NCBI GenBank assembly: GCA_029202665.1
Contig: CP119326.1
Coordinates: forward strand, 1,178,001-1,242,000
Direction: 5' to 3'
Length of the DNA stretch: 64,000 nt
Origin: Candidatus Brevundimonas colombiensis
GTDB lineage: Bacteria; Pseudomonadota; Alphaproteobacteria; Caulobacterales; Caulobacteraceae
Shown here piece after piece: positions 28,661-38,220 of the stretch. A model generated the notes under the pieces. That model was not told the DNA's origin, did no database searches, and saw only the letters and a list, made by a program, of their open reading frames with translations. Position 1 is the stretch's first letter. Each line of letters starts with the position of its first letter. The translations under genes were made by a program, and so were the position numbers.

Positions 28661-28673
28661 TGTCAGACTGTAA

Positions 28674-29246
28674 TCAGTTCAGCGGTTGCCCCGTGATCGA
28701 CGGGGCGGTCGGTTGGACCGGGGCGATCACGACGCGAGCAGGCGGCTGCGTCGCCGCTGGGGTGCTGTTCAGCTGGCTCGTGCTCGCGGCGGCGTCGCCA
28801 GGCGCCGAATAAGGCCGAGGGCCTGTTGACGCGGCTGGCGTCTCGACACGCGCTGCGACCGGACGCTCAACCACTGGCGCGGCGCGGCGAGCGACGGGCT
28901 CAACACGCGGTTCCGCGCGGCGCGCGACCGGGGCGGGCGCCGCGGTAGGCGAAGCTGCGGGCTCGCCCGGGGCGACGGCTGCAACCGGCCCCTGGGCGGC
29001 GCTCATCGCGGCCGGGGCGGTCTGCATCGCGGGCGCCGTGGCTTCGGCCGCAGGTGCAAGCGCAGCCTGCTCACCGCCGCCCATCATCATGGCGACCCCG
29101 GCGCCCAGCAGCACAACGGCTCCGATCGGGGCCAGGATCATCCAGGTTTTTACCGACTTTCTGGATTTGGCGGGGCGGGCGTAACGCGGCACGAAGGTTT
29201 CCTCGGCGCGGGTCTCGGTATTGGCGTTGGCGTAGGTCATCGACAT
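28674..29246 (-). CDS. Single-pass membrane protein with Ala/Pro-rich periplasmic tail
   Basis: The 190-residue product has a basic cytoplasmic N-terminus (YARPAKSRKSVK), one membrane helix (TWMILAPIGAVVLLGAGVAMMM) and about 130 residues of Ala/Pro/Val/Arg-rich tail with repeated ARRAxPxVE-like pieces. The tail is low-complexity and probably extended, as in TonB-like or cell-wall-spanning linkers. GGAGGACAG precedes the ATG at 29246. No domain is recognised. The 29247-29571 gap upstream holds only promoter-like DNA that I cannot assign. Confidence 0.65.
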   Translation of the reverse strand: MSMTYANANTETRAEETFVPRYARPAKSRKSVKTWMILAPIGAVVLLGAGVAMMMGGGEQAALAPAAEATAPAMQTAPAAMSAAQGPVAAVAPGEPAASPTAAPAPVARRAEPRVEPVARRAAPVVERPVAARVETPAASTGPRPYSAPGDAAASTSQLNSTPAATQPPARVVIAPVQPTAPSITGQPLN

Positions 29247-29571
29247 TGTTTCTGTCCTCCATAACGTCGATCAACCAATACGCCGTTTGCCGAGGTTGTT
29301 CCGCCGACAGCTCAAAAGCCCCGAAGAAATACTGTTTCCGCCTGAAATGAGGCGCTGACCGCGCCCTTTGTGGTCGGAGGATCGGGGAATGCGGCGATAA
29401 AAAGCACCCCACACCTCTGGATTTCCCCCGCGTCAACAGAACAAATGGGTCAGGAGTGTCGCCAATCCGCCGGGGTCCGTCAGGGATCGCCATCGGCGCG
29501 GTTGACCCGACCGCCCGCCTTCGTCCATCACCGGAGGGGTGGAACACGCATTGACCGGAGGCACGGCGCGC

Positions 29572-31371
29572 ATGGGTTTTGTAGCCAATATCCGTCGGGA
29601 CGTGCGGTTCGCGCGCGGCCTGTTCCGCCTGCTCAAACGCATCAAGCCGATCCAGCTGGATAGCGATGTGCTGCTGTGCGACGACTTCGAGGAAGCCGTC
29701 GACAAGTTCTCGGACAACATCGCCATCGACGACGGTCAGCGCACCCTGACCTATCGCGACCTGGACGCCATGGCCAACCGCTTCGCCCACTGGGCCAAGA
29801 ACCGGGGCCTGCGCCGCAGCGACACCATCGCCCTGATGATGACGAACCGGATCGAATATCTGGCGGCGTGGATCGGCTTTTCAAAGGTCGGCATCGCCAC
29901 GGCGCTGATCAACACCAACCTGAACGGTCAGGGGCTGGCGCACTGTCTGGCCATATCCAAGGCCTTCAATGTGGTCGCCGACGAGGACTGCTGGCGCCAG
30001 ATCGAGGAGGCGCGGCCTCTGGTCGATCATACTCTGGCCCTGTGGGTGCTGGGCATGGCCGACGATCTGGAGACCAGCGACCGTCGGGGGCTGGACAAGC
30101 CGGTGCGCGGCGGCTCGTCGGTACGGCCATCCAAATTGGCCCGCGAGGGTCTGACCAACCGCGACACGGCGCTCTACATCTACACCTCCGGCACGACGGG
30201 TCTGCCCAAGGCCGCGCGCATCCCGCATTCTCGCGCCCGCACCTATATGCGCGCCTTCGCCGGGGCGACGCGCTCGACGCCCGAGGACCGGATATTCAAC
30301 GTCCTGCCGTTGTATCACTCGACCGGGGGCCTGGTCGGGGTAGGGGCCGCCCTGCTGAATGGCGCGCGACTGGTGATCCGCAAGAAGTTTTCGGCCACCA
30401 GTTTCTGGCCCGATGTGCGCGCTTCGGGCGCGACCATGTTCGTCTATATCGGCGAGCTGTGCCGCTATCTGGTCAACTGTCCGCCGCAAGAGGACGAAAC
30501 CAAGCACAAGCTGCGTCTGGCGTTCGGCAACGGCCTGCGCGCCGACGTCTGGCCCGATTTCCAGAAGCGGTTCCGTATTCCCGAAATCCTGGAGTTCTAT
30601 GGCTCGACCGAAGGCAATGTGTCGCTGTTCAACTTCGACGGCAAACAGGGCGCCATCGGCCGCGTGCCCAGCTATCTGAAATCCCAGATCAACATTCGGT
30701 TGGTCGAGTTCGATGTGGACACCGAACAACCGATCCGCGGGTCCGACGGCCTGTGCCGGCAGGCGCGCGTGGGCGAGGTGGGCGAGGCCATCGGCCTGAT
30801 CGGCAACGACATCCGCCATGACTTCTCGGGCTATGCCGACAAGGCCGCCTCGCAGAAGAAAATCCTGACCGATGTGTTCAAGAAGGGCGACCGCTGGTTC
30901 CGCACCGGCGATCTGATGAAGCAGGATGCGGAAGGCTATTTCTACTTCGTGGACCGGATGGGCGACACCTTCCGATGGAAGGGCGAGAACGTCTCCACGT
31001 CAGAGGTCGAACAGGTGCTGATGGATGGGCCGGGCGTGGCCGAAGCCATCGTCTATGGCGTGCCCGTGCCGGCCCAGGACGGCAAGGCCGGCATGGCGGC
31101 CCTGGTGGTCGACGGCAAGTTCGACGCCCAGGCCTTCTCCGATCACGTCGAGGCCAAGCTGCCCGCCTATGCCCAGCCTGTCTTCCTGCGGTTGATCAAG
31201 TCGGCGGAAACGACCGGCACGTTCAAGTATCGCAAGGCCGATCTGGTCGCCGACGGGTTCGACCCCGAAAAGACCGGTTCGGCGCTTTATGTGCGCGGCG
31301 GCAAGTCCGGCTATCAGAAGCTGACAGCGGCGGCGCGCACGGCGATCCTGAAGGGCGAGGGGCGTCTCTGA
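29572..31371 (+). CDS. Long-chain acyl-CoA synthetase (FATP/very-long-chain type)
   Basis: The 599-residue adenylate-forming enzyme has the AMP-binding motif YIYTSGTTGLPKAARIPHSR, the FYGSTEGNVSLFNFDG motif typical of the FATP branch, and FRTGDLMKQDAEGYFYFVDRMGDTFRWKGENVST. It activates long-chain fatty acids to CoA esters. The ATG at 29572 has CCGGAGG about 10 bases upstream. A GTG at 29539 would add 11 residues, with the GGAGG too close to it. It stands alone on its strand, with motA 95 bases later. Confidence 0.88.
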   Translation: MGFVANIRRDVRFARGLFRLLKRIKPIQLDSDVLLCDDFEEAVDKFSDNIAIDDGQRTLTYRDLDAMANRFAHWAKNRGLRRSDTIALMMTNRIEYLAAWIGFSKVGIATALINTNLNGQGLAHCLAISKAFNVVADEDCWRQIEEARPLVDHTLALWVLGMADDLETSDRRGLDKPVRGGSSVRPSKLAREGLTNRDTALYIYTSGTTGLPKAARIPHSRARTYMRAFAGATRSTPEDRIFNVLPLYHSTGGLVGVGAALLNGARLVIRKKFSATSFWPDVRASGATMFVYIGELCRYLVNCPPQEDETKHKLRLAFGNGLRADVWPDFQKRFRIPEILEFYGSTEGNVSLFNFDGKQGAIGRVPSYLKSQINIRLVEFDVDTEQPIRGSDGLCRQARVGEVGEAIGLIGNDIRHDFSGYADKAASQKKILTDVFKKGDRWFRTGDLMKQDAEGYFYFVDRMGDTFRWKGENVSTSEVEQVLMDGPGVAEAIVYGVPVPAQDGKAGMAALVVDGKFDAQAFSDHVEAKLPAYAQPVFLRLIKSAETTGTFKYRKADLVADGFDPEKTGSALYVRGGKSGYQKLTAAARTAILKGEGRL

Positions 31372-31466
31372 CCCTGGTTTTCGGTCGCCGGACGCCGTTC
31401 GCGAAACGCGGTCTTAATGATTAATGGGGATGATCTCGACCTCTCGCGTCAGGATCGTCGGCCTCC

Positions 31467-32333
31467 ATGTTCCAGATCATCGGCATCGTCATGCTCTTCG
31501 GCATGGTGTTCGGCAGCTATATTCTCGCGGGCGGCAAGTTCGGCGTCATCGCCCACGCCCTGCCGCATGAGTTCATGGCGATCGGCGGCGCCGGCGTCGC
31601 GGCCTTTCTGATCTCCAACTCCATGCCGGTGATCAAGGCGTCGCTCGGCGGGTTCGGCAAGGCGTTCGCCGGGCCGAAATGGAAAAAGCAGGACTACAAG
31701 GACCTGCTCAGCCTGTTGTTCCAGCTGACCAAGACGATGAAGTCCAAGGGGGTGGTGGCGTTGGAAAGCCACATCGAGAAACCCAAGGAATCCCCGATCT
31801 TCCAGAAATACCCCAAGGTGCTGAAGGACCATTTCGCCGTCGACTTCATCTGCGACACCCTGCGGATGATGACCATGAACCTGGAAGACCCCCACCAGGT
31901 CGAGGACGCGATGGAAAAACAGCTGGAAAAGCACCATCACGAACATCTTGAAGCCGCCCATGCGCTGCAGAACCTGGCCGACGGCCTGCCCGCCCTGGGC
32001 ATCGTCGCCGCCGTTCTGGGCATCGTGAAGACCATGGGGTCGATCACCGAGCCGCCGGAAGTCCTGGGCGGCATGATCGGCGGCGCCCTGGTCGGCACCT
32101 TCCTGGGCGTGTTTCTGGCCTATGGACTGGTCGGCCCGTTCGCCGCGCGCCTGACCGCGATCCTCAACGAGGAAGCGGCCTACTACAAGATTATCCAGTC
32201 GGTGCTGGTGGCTCATCTGCACGGCAACGCCGCCCAGATTTCGGTAGAGATCGGCCGGGGCGACATCCCCTCCGTCGCCCAGCCTTCGTTCGGTGAAATG
32301 GAAGAGGCGCTGAACAGCATCACCGCCGACTGA
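31467..32333 (+). CDS. motA: Flagellar motor stator protein MotA
   Basis: The 288-residue product has the MotA pattern: two N-terminal helices, a cytoplasmic domain (WKKQDYKDLLSLLFQLTKTMKSKG) and the conserved LADGLPALGIVAAVLGIVKTMGSI plus GGALVGTFLGVFLAYGLVGP helices. It forms the proton-driven stator with MotB, which is not adjacent and must be elsewhere. Upstream lies TTAATGATTAA, which resembles CtrA half-sites but has a spacing of 3, not 7. Confidence 0.94.
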   Translation: MFQIIGIVMLFGMVFGSYILAGGKFGVIAHALPHEFMAIGGAGVAAFLISNSMPVIKASLGGFGKAFAGPKWKKQDYKDLLSLLFQLTKTMKSKGVVALESHIEKPKESPIFQKYPKVLKDHFAVDFICDTLRMMTMNLEDPHQVEDAMEKQLEKHHHEHLEAAHALQNLADGLPALGIVAAVLGIVKTMGSITEPPEVLGGMIGGALVGTFLGVFLAYGLVGPFAARLTAILNEEAAYYKIIQSVLVAHLHGNAAQISVEIGRGDIPSVAQPSFGEMEEALNSITAD

Positions 32334-32435
32334 GCCGGATCGACGCGGCGTCGATCCCGACTTGCCCCCTTGCAGGCCGCCGCCCTATCGTGGGGCATGA
32401 GGCGCGCCGCCTCGCGAACCGTTCGGAGACCTCTC

Positions 32436-32729
32436 ATGCGCATGCCCCTCCTCGCCGCCGTGTCGGCCGCCCTGTTCGTCGTCGCCGCCTGCGGCCCGTC
32501 GCCTGAAAAGAAGGCCGAGGCGCCCGCCAGCGACGCGGTCGAGGCCGCTGGCAGCGCCGAAGAGGCGGCCGTGACCGTCGATCAGGCCGCGCGCGACGCC
32601 GAGGCCGCCGCCAACCAGGCCATCCAGAACGATACGGCCCCCGCCCCCGCCGCGACGCCGCCGGTCGAGGGCGCGGCCCCGACCACGCCGCCTGCGCCCC
32701 AGCCGGTTCCGGCGCCCTCCGGCCACTGA
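32436..32729 (+). CDS. Small Ala/Pro-rich lipoprotein
   Basis: The 97-residue product has a signal ending in a lipobox (LFVVAAC, then GPSPEKK). An acidic Ala/Glu-rich helix and a Pro/Ala-rich tail follow (TPPVEGAAPTTPPAPQP). CGGAGACC lies before the ATG at 32436. A terminator follows directly. No domain is recognised. Confidence 0.65.
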   Translation: MRMPLLAAVSAALFVVAACGPSPEKKAEAPASDAVEAAGSAEEAAVTVDQAARDAEAAANQAIQNDTAPAPAATPPVEGAAPTTPPAPQPVPAPSGH

Positions 32730-32755
32730 TCCTCACAGGGCCTGACCGCATCAAG

Positions 32756-32785
32756 GGCCGCTTCCGATGGAGGCGGCCTTTTTCG
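32756..32785 (+). terminator. Rho-independent terminator
   Basis: A 10-bp stem with one G-U pair (GGCCGCTTCC / GGAGGCGGCC, 3-base loop) is followed by TTTTT. It ends the lipoprotein transcript upstream of mnmC. Confidence 0.8.
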
Positions 32786-32816
32786 TTGCGGCGTCGACAA
32801 TGCTAAAGGCCCAGCC

Positions 32817-34646
32817 ATGCCCACCGACGACGCCTCGCCCCGCCTGACCTGGACCGATGAAGGAGAACCGCGCTCGGGCCGGTTCGGCGATGTCTATTTC
32901 TCGCGCGACGACGGTTTGGCGGAGACGCGGGCGGTATTTTTGGAGGGGTGCGGCCTGCCGGACGCCTGGGCCGGGCGGACGGCCTTCACGGTCGCGGAAC
33001 TGGGCTTCGGCACCGGGCTGAACATCGCGGCCCTGCTGCACCTGTGGCGCTGCTCAGGCCCGGCGAACGGGCGGCTGCACATCTTTTCGGTCGAAGGCTT
33101 TCCGCTGACGGCGCAGGAGGCGGGGCGCGCCCTGTCCAACTGGCCCGAACTTTCGGACGCGGCCCATGCCCTGATCGCCGCCTGGCCGGCGGCGACGCCG
33201 GGCTTTCACCGCATCGATCTGCCGGGCTTCAACGCTGTGCTGGATCTGGCCATCGGCGACGCGGCCTGGGCGTTGGAGCAGTGGTCGGGCGCGGCCGACG
33301 CCTGGTTCCTCGACGGGTTTTCGCCCGCCCTCAATCCGGGGATGTGGTCGCCAGAGGTGATGGGCCTGATCGCCGCCCGTTCGGCTCCGGGCGCGCGACT
33401 GGCCACCTTCACCGTCGCGGGCGCGGTGCGGCGCAGCCTGACCGAGAATGGCTTCGTCGTCGACAAGCGCCCCGGCCACGGCCGCAAACGCGAGCGGCTG
33501 GAGGCCCGTATGCCGACGCCGGTCGATCCCGAAACACATCCGCGCGTGGCCGTGATCGGGGCGGGCGTGGCCGGCGCCTCCGTCGTGCGGGCTCTGAGGG
33601 CGCAAGGCGTGAAAGCCGTGGTGTTCGAGGCCGACCGGCCGGGCGCTGGCGGCTCCGGCTTTCCCGCCGGCCTGGTCACTCCACGCCTGGACGCGGGCGA
33701 TCCGGGCATCGCGGCCTTCCACGCCCAGGCGCTGGAACGGGCGCGCACGCTCTATGCCGAAACGCCGGACGCCATCCTTGGCCAGGGGGTGCTGCAACTG
33801 CCTCAGGCGCCGCGCGATCGGGGCCGGTTCGAGAAGGTCGCGGATCAGCCGATCTGGCCGGCCGACGCCATGACGATCATGGATGCCGGTGTGGCCGACG
33901 CCACGGCCGGCGAGCCGGTCGGGGCGGGCGGGCTGTTGATGAAGGACGCCTGCGCGGTCCATCCGGCCGCCATCCTGTCCGACTGGCTGGCGGATGCGGA
34001 AATGCGGACGGCGCGTGTCGCGCGCCTGTTGCGCGGCGACGAGGGCTGGCGGCTGCTGGACGACGCCGGCGCGGTGCTGGCCCAGGTCGATGTGGTGGTG
34101 GTCGCCGCCGGCTGGGGCGGCGCGGACCTGTTGGAAGGCTGCGACGCCGCCCCGCGCCTGTCGCCCGTGCGCGGTCAGGCGGACTGGATCGAGGATGCGG
34201 GATCGATCCAGGCCATGGCCTGGGGCGGCTATGTCGCCCCGACGGGCCAGGGGTTCCTCTACGGCGCCACCCATGATCGGGGCGAGGTGGATGTCGCGCC
34301 GCGCCCCAGCGACAGCGCCCGCAATCTGAACACCTTGCGGGCGCGGCTGCCCGCCTTAGCCGACCGCGTGACGTCCGCCGGCGTGACCCGCAGCCGAGCC
34401 GCCATTCGCGCCACGACGCCGGACCGCTTGCCCCTGGCGGGCGCCCTGGACGAAGGCCTCTATATCTTGGGCGGACTGGGGTCGCGCGGCTTCTGCGTGG
34501 CGCCCTTGCTGGGCGAGCATCTGGCGGCGCTGATCCTGAACCGGCCGTCGCCCCTGCCGCGCGATCTGGCCAGCCGGGTCTCGCCCCGCCGCCCTGCCGT
34601 GCAGACGATTTCGCTTGCGCCCGACACCCCCCGGCGAGAGGATTGA
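32817..34646 (+). CDS. mnmC: Bifunctional tRNA wobble-uridine modification enzyme MnmC
   Basis: The 609-residue product has an N-terminal SAM methyltransferase part (about 1-230; VAELGFGTGLNIAALLHL, DAWFLDGFSPALNPGMWSPEV). A C-terminal FAD oxidoreductase follows (VAVIGAGVAGASVVRALRAQGV; ending LYILGGLGSRGFCVAPLLGEHLA). It removes carboxymethyl from cmnm5s2U34 and methylates the product to mnm5s2U34 in tRNA. Domain order and length fit the fused enzyme. The 32730-32816 gap holds the terminator above. Confidence 0.94.
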   Translation: MPTDDASPRLTWTDEGEPRSGRFGDVYFSRDDGLAETRAVFLEGCGLPDAWAGRTAFTVAELGFGTGLNIAALLHLWRCSGPANGRLHIFSVEGFPLTAQEAGRALSNWPELSDAAHALIAAWPAATPGFHRIDLPGFNAVLDLAIGDAAWALEQWSGAADAWFLDGFSPALNPGMWSPEVMGLIAARSAPGARLATFTVAGAVRRSLTENGFVVDKRPGHGRKRERLEARMPTPVDPETHPRVAVIGAGVAGASVVRALRAQGVKAVVFEADRPGAGGSGFPAGLVTPRLDAGDPGIAAFHAQALERARTLYAETPDAILGQGVLQLPQAPRDRGRFEKVADQPIWPADAMTIMDAGVADATAGEPVGAGGLLMKDACAVHPAAILSDWLADAEMRTARVARLLRGDEGWRLLDDAGAVLAQVDVVVVAAGWGGADLLEGCDAAPRLSPVRGQADWIEDAGSIQAMAWGGYVAPTGQGFLYGATHDRGEVDVAPRPSDSARNLNTLRARLPALADRVTSAGVTRSRAAIRATTPDRLPLAGALDEGLYILGGLGSRGFCVAPLLGEHLAALILNRPSPLPRDLASRVSPRRPAVQTISLAPDTPRRED

Positions 34647-34674
34647 GGCGCGGGGCTGTCGTCAGGAGAACACC

Positions 34675-35067
34675 ATGCTGCGCCTTGTCCTCGCTTCATC
34701 CGCCCTTCTGGCCCTGGCCGCCTGCGCCCCGACCGGGTCCGGTCTGTCGCCGTCCGCCACGCGCACCGCCGCCAACCCCTGTTTCCGGCCCAATCTGGTG
34801 CGCAACTTCACGGCGCCCAACGAGCAGACCCTGTATGTCCGCACCTCGGCGACGGAGGTCTTCCAGATCGACGCCGCCGTGTGCCGCGACCTGCCCCAGG
34901 CTGTGTCCATCGCTTTGGTTCCGATGGATGCAAGCAGCCGTCTTTGCGTGGGCGACCCGGCGCGCTTGCGCAGCCCGACGACCGGCGCCGAGCCGTGCCG
35001 CGTCCGCGTCGTCCGCCGACTGACCTCAGACGAGATCGCCGCCCTGCCGTCGCGCGACCGCCCCTGA
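34675..35067 (+). CDS. Small lipoprotein, DUF6491-like
   Basis: The 130-residue product has a lipobox (LLALAAC) and then a cysteine-containing domain: NPCFRPNLVRNFTAPNEQTLYV, AVCRDLPQAVSIAL and RLCVGDPARL. The spacing of CF, C and CVGD matches what I recall of DUF6491, a common uncharacterised family in Caulobacterales and Sphingomonadales. The four mature cysteines could form disulfides in the periplasm. AGGAG lies 7 bases before the ATG. Function unknown. Confidence 0.7.
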   Translation: MLRLVLASSALLALAACAPTGSGLSPSATRTAANPCFRPNLVRNFTAPNEQTLYVRTSATEVFQIDAAVCRDLPQAVSIALVPMDASSRLCVGDPARLRSPTTGAEPCRVRVVRRLTSDEIAALPSRDRP

Positions 35068-35154
35068 CGCCGCCTGCGTAAAACCTGTCCGACGGCGATT
35101 GAAATTCGTCTCGCCCAGGTATGGAATGGCCGCCTTGCCTGGGGAGGGAAGAGG

Positions 35155-35610
35155 ATGATCAAAACGATAGACATCGCCGTCGCCGCGTCGGCGCTCGGCC
35201 TTGCTGTGTTCGGGCTGGCGTCGCCGGCGGCGGCGGAAAGCTGGGCGGCCTTTTCGCGCAGCGACGCCACGGTCTATCTGGTGGACCTCGACGCCATGGC
35301 GTCGGTGGACGGCGTCGTCACCACCAAGATGGCGCGGGTCCACGCGCGCGGCGAGGCGACGGACCTCAGCTATGAGACCGAAGAGGTGATGGTGCGCTGC
35401 TCTGACGGCCAGTCGCGTTCGGGCGCAACCGTGACCTACGGCAAGGACGGGGCGGAAACCGACCGCTATTCGGAGGATACGCCGTGGGAGGCGACCCCGA
35501 CCGGCGGCATCTACGGCGCCATCAAATCCTTCGCCTGCGAGGAACTGCGGCCGCAAGCCGCCCGCTTCCCCACCATCCAGGCCTTCATCGCGGCGGGACG
35601 CAGCCAGTAG
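35155..35610 (+). CDS. Secreted protein, surface-adhesin-E-like domain
   Basis: The 151-residue product has a signal peptide ending in ASPAAA and a small beta-rich domain (ATVYLVDLDAMASVDGVVTTKMARVHARGE, then two cysteines in VMVRCSDGQ and SFACEEL). The pattern resembles the surface-adhesin E-like family, where a residue-wise report of a variable under test is typical. The similarity is by eye only. GGGAGGGAAGAGG precedes the ATG. It faces gyrB across 18 bases. Confidence 0.6.
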   Translation: MIKTIDIAVAASALGLAVFGLASPAAAESWAAFSRSDATVYLVDLDAMASVDGVVTTKMARVHARGEATDLSYETEEVMVRCSDGQSRSGATVTYGKDGAETDRYSEDTPWEATPTGGIYGAIKSFACEELRPQAARFPTIQAFIAAGRSQ

Positions 35611-35628
35611 GCCGCGCCCCGTTTGGCG

Positions 35629-38064
35629 TCAGACGTCGACGGCGGCGTCCAGGGCGTTTTCCTGGATGAATTCACGGCGGGGCTCGACCACGTCGCCCAT
35701 CAGCTTGGCGAACAGGTCGTTGGCGTCTTCTTCGTGCTCGACCGAGACCTGCAGCAGGGTGCGGGCGTTGACGTCCAGCGTCGTTTCCCAAAGCTGCTCG
35801 GGGTTCATCTCGCCCAGACCCTTGTAGCGCTGGATGGACAGGCCTTTCTTGCCCGCGTCCAGCACGGCGTTCAGCAGGTCCAGCGGCCCACGGATGTCGG
35901 TGGACTTGTCCTTGCGGCGATAGACGGCCGGGGCGGCGAAGACGCCGTCGAATGCCGCAGCGCGTTCGGCCAGGCGTCGGGCGTCCAGCGACCGGACCAG
36001 GGTTTCTTCCAGAACGATGGTCTCCTGCACCGCGCGGCGGGTGCGGGTGAAGACCACGGCGCCCTGTTCGCCAGGCGCGCCGGTCCATTCCCCGTCGCCT
36101 TCTTCGGCATAGAGGTTCAGACGCACGGCCGCGGCGGCCGAGGCCGTCGCCATGTCGGCCTCCTCGGCGAACAGACCGGCCAGGGCCGCCTGCTCGATGG
36201 CGAAGGCGGGCGCGCGCTGGCTGAGCCGATCCACGCCGGCTTTGAAGGTTTTGGCCTCTCGCACCAGCGACTGCAGGTCCAGGCCCAGGCGCCGCTCGCC
36301 GCTCGACAGGTCCAGTTCGGCCTCCGACGAGCCTTCCTCGATCAGATAGGCGTCCATCTCGGCCTGATCCTTGAGGTAGCGCGACTGCTTGCCCTTGGAG
36401 ACCTTATAGAGCGGCGGCTGGGCGATATAGACGTGGCCCCGCTCGATCAGCTCGGGCATCTGACGATAGAAGAAGGTCAGCAACAGGGTGCGGATGTGGG
36501 CGCCGTCGACGTCGGCGTCGGCCATCAGGATGATCTTGTGATAGCGCAGCTTGTCGGCGTTGAAATCGTCCCGCCCGATGCCGGTGCCCAGGGCCAGGAT
36601 CAGGGTGCCGATCAGGTCCGACGACAGCATCCGGTCAAAGCGAGCGCGCTCTACGTTCAGGATCTTGCCGCGCAGAGGCAGGACGGCCTGGTTCTCGCGG
36701 TTGCGGGCCTGTTTGGCCGAGCCGCCTGCGGAATCGCCCTCGACGATGAACAGTTCGGACTTGGCCGGATCGCGTTCCTGGCAGTCGGCCAGCTTGCCGG
36801 GCAGGCTTGAGATCTCCAACGCCGACTTGCGCCGCGTCAGATCGCGGGCCTTGCGTGCGGCTTCACGGGCCGAAGCAGCTTCGATAATCTTCGAAACAAT
36901 AAGCTTGGCCTCGACCGGGTGTTCCTCGAACCAGGTGGACAGGCCCTCGGAACACAGGTTCTCGACCGCCGGACGCACCTCGGACGAGACCAGCTTGTCC
37001 TTGGTTTGAGAGCTGAACTTGGGGTCCGGCACCTTGACCGACAGCACGCAGGTCAGGCCTTCGCGGGCGTCTTCGCCGGTCGGGGCGACCTTCTCCTTCT
37101 TGGCCAGGCCCGAGCTTTCGATATAGCCGCCCATAACCCGCGTCAGCGACGCGCGGAAGGCCGACAGGTGGGTGCCTCCATCCCGCTGGGGGATGTTGTT
37201 GGTGAAGCACAGCATGGTCTCGTGATAGCTGTCGTTCCACCACAGGGCCAGGTCCAGCTCGATCCCGTCCTTACGCCCGCGAATGACTATGACGTCCTTC
37301 AGGATCGGCGTCTTGGACTTGTCGAGGTGGCGCACGAAGGCTTCGACCCCGCCCTCGTAATGCAGCATCATTTCGATGGGTTCGGCGTGACGCTGATCCG
37401 CCAGCCTGATGACCACGCCCGAGTTCAGGAAGGCCAGCTCGCGCAGGCGATGCTCCAGCGTCTTCAGGTCGAAGTCGATGTGGCTGAAGGTGGTGACCGA
37501 CGGATAGAAGGTGACCTCGGTGCCGCTCAACGGCTGACCCGCCTTGGGGCCTTCGGTGCGGATCGGGGCGACGCCGGTGACTTCCAGCGACTTGGCCGTA
37601 TCGCCGCGCTCGAAACGCATCTCGTGCTGCTTGCCGTCGCGATAGATCTTCAGCTGCAGCCAGTCGGACAGGGCGTTCACGACCGAGACGCCCACGCCGT
37701 GCAGACCGCCGGACACCTTATAGGAGTTCTGGTCGAACTTACCGCCCGCGTGCAGCTGGGTCATGATGACCTCGGCCGCCGACACGCCTTCCTCGGCGTG
37801 GATGTCGGTGGGAATGCCGCGGCCGTTGTCGGTCACCGTGACCGAACCGTCCGCATTCAGGATCACCTGAACCAGATCGGCGTGACCGGCCAGAGCCTCG
37901 TCGATGGCGTTATCGACCACCTCATAGACCATGTGGTGCAGGCCCGAGCCGTCGTCGGTGTCGCCGATATACATGCCCGGCCGTTTGCGCACCGCGTCCA
38001 GGCCCTTGAGAACCTTGATGGAATCGGCGCCGTATTCAGGCTGTTCGGCAATCGGATCGGTCAT
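35629..38064 (-). CDS. gyrB: DNA gyrase subunit B
   Basis: The 811-residue product has the GHKL ATPase domain (YEVVDNAIDEALAGHAD, VTDNGRGIPTDIHAEEGVSAAEVI, GLHGVGVSVVNALS) and the TOPRIM region (ELFIVEGDSAGGSAKQARNR, ADADVDGAHIRTLLLTFF). It ends in the C-terminal gyrase-type motif (RYKGLGEMNPEQLWETTLD). It introduces negative supercoils with GyrA. ParE is excluded by the long C-terminal half and by position with recF and dnaN. A 156-base gap separates it from recF. Confidence 0.97.
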   Translation of the reverse strand: MTDPIAEQPEYGADSIKVLKGLDAVRKRPGMYIGDTDDGSGLHHMVYEVVDNAIDEALAGHADLVQVILNADGSVTVTDNGRGIPTDIHAEEGVSAAEVIMTQLHAGGKFDQNSYKVSGGLHGVGVSVVNALSDWLQLKIYRDGKQHEMRFERGDTAKSLEVTGVAPIRTEGPKAGQPLSGTEVTFYPSVTTFSHIDFDLKTLEHRLRELAFLNSGVVIRLADQRHAEPIEMMLHYEGGVEAFVRHLDKSKTPILKDVIVIRGRKDGIELDLALWWNDSYHETMLCFTNNIPQRDGGTHLSAFRASLTRVMGGYIESSGLAKKEKVAPTGEDAREGLTCVLSVKVPDPKFSSQTKDKLVSSEVRPAVENLCSEGLSTWFEEHPVEAKLIVSKIIEAASAREAARKARDLTRRKSALEISSLPGKLADCQERDPAKSELFIVEGDSAGGSAKQARNRENQAVLPLRGKILNVERARFDRMLSSDLIGTLILALGTGIGRDDFNADKLRYHKIILMADADVDGAHIRTLLLTFFYRQMPELIERGHVYIAQPPLYKVSKGKQSRYLKDQAEMDAYLIEEGSSEAELDLSSGERRLGLDLQSLVREAKTFKAGVDRLSQRAPAFAIEQAALAGLFAEEADMATASAAAAVRLNLYAEEGDGEWTGAPGEQGAVVFTRTRRAVQETIVLEETLVRSLDARRLAERAAAFDGVFAAPAVYRRKDKSTDIRGPLDLLNAVLDAGKKGLSIQRYKGLGEMNPEQLWETTLDVNARTLLQVSVEHEEDANDLFAKLMGDVVEPRREFIQENALDAAVDV

Positions 38065-38220
38065 GAAGTCATTGGCTCTGAAGTCCCGACCGGGACAGGG
38101 ATGGAGCGCCGCGAAGAACGCTCGAATCGGCGGCGGGGTCGCACCGCGCCGAAGTCCGCAACATATAGGAAATTTCGGCGAAAAAGCGAGACCTGACCGT
38201 GTTTCCGAGGTGTCTGTCGG

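Noticed and set aside
31413..31426. TTAATGATTAA before motA as a CtrA site
   Set aside because: Spacing is 3 bases, not 7.
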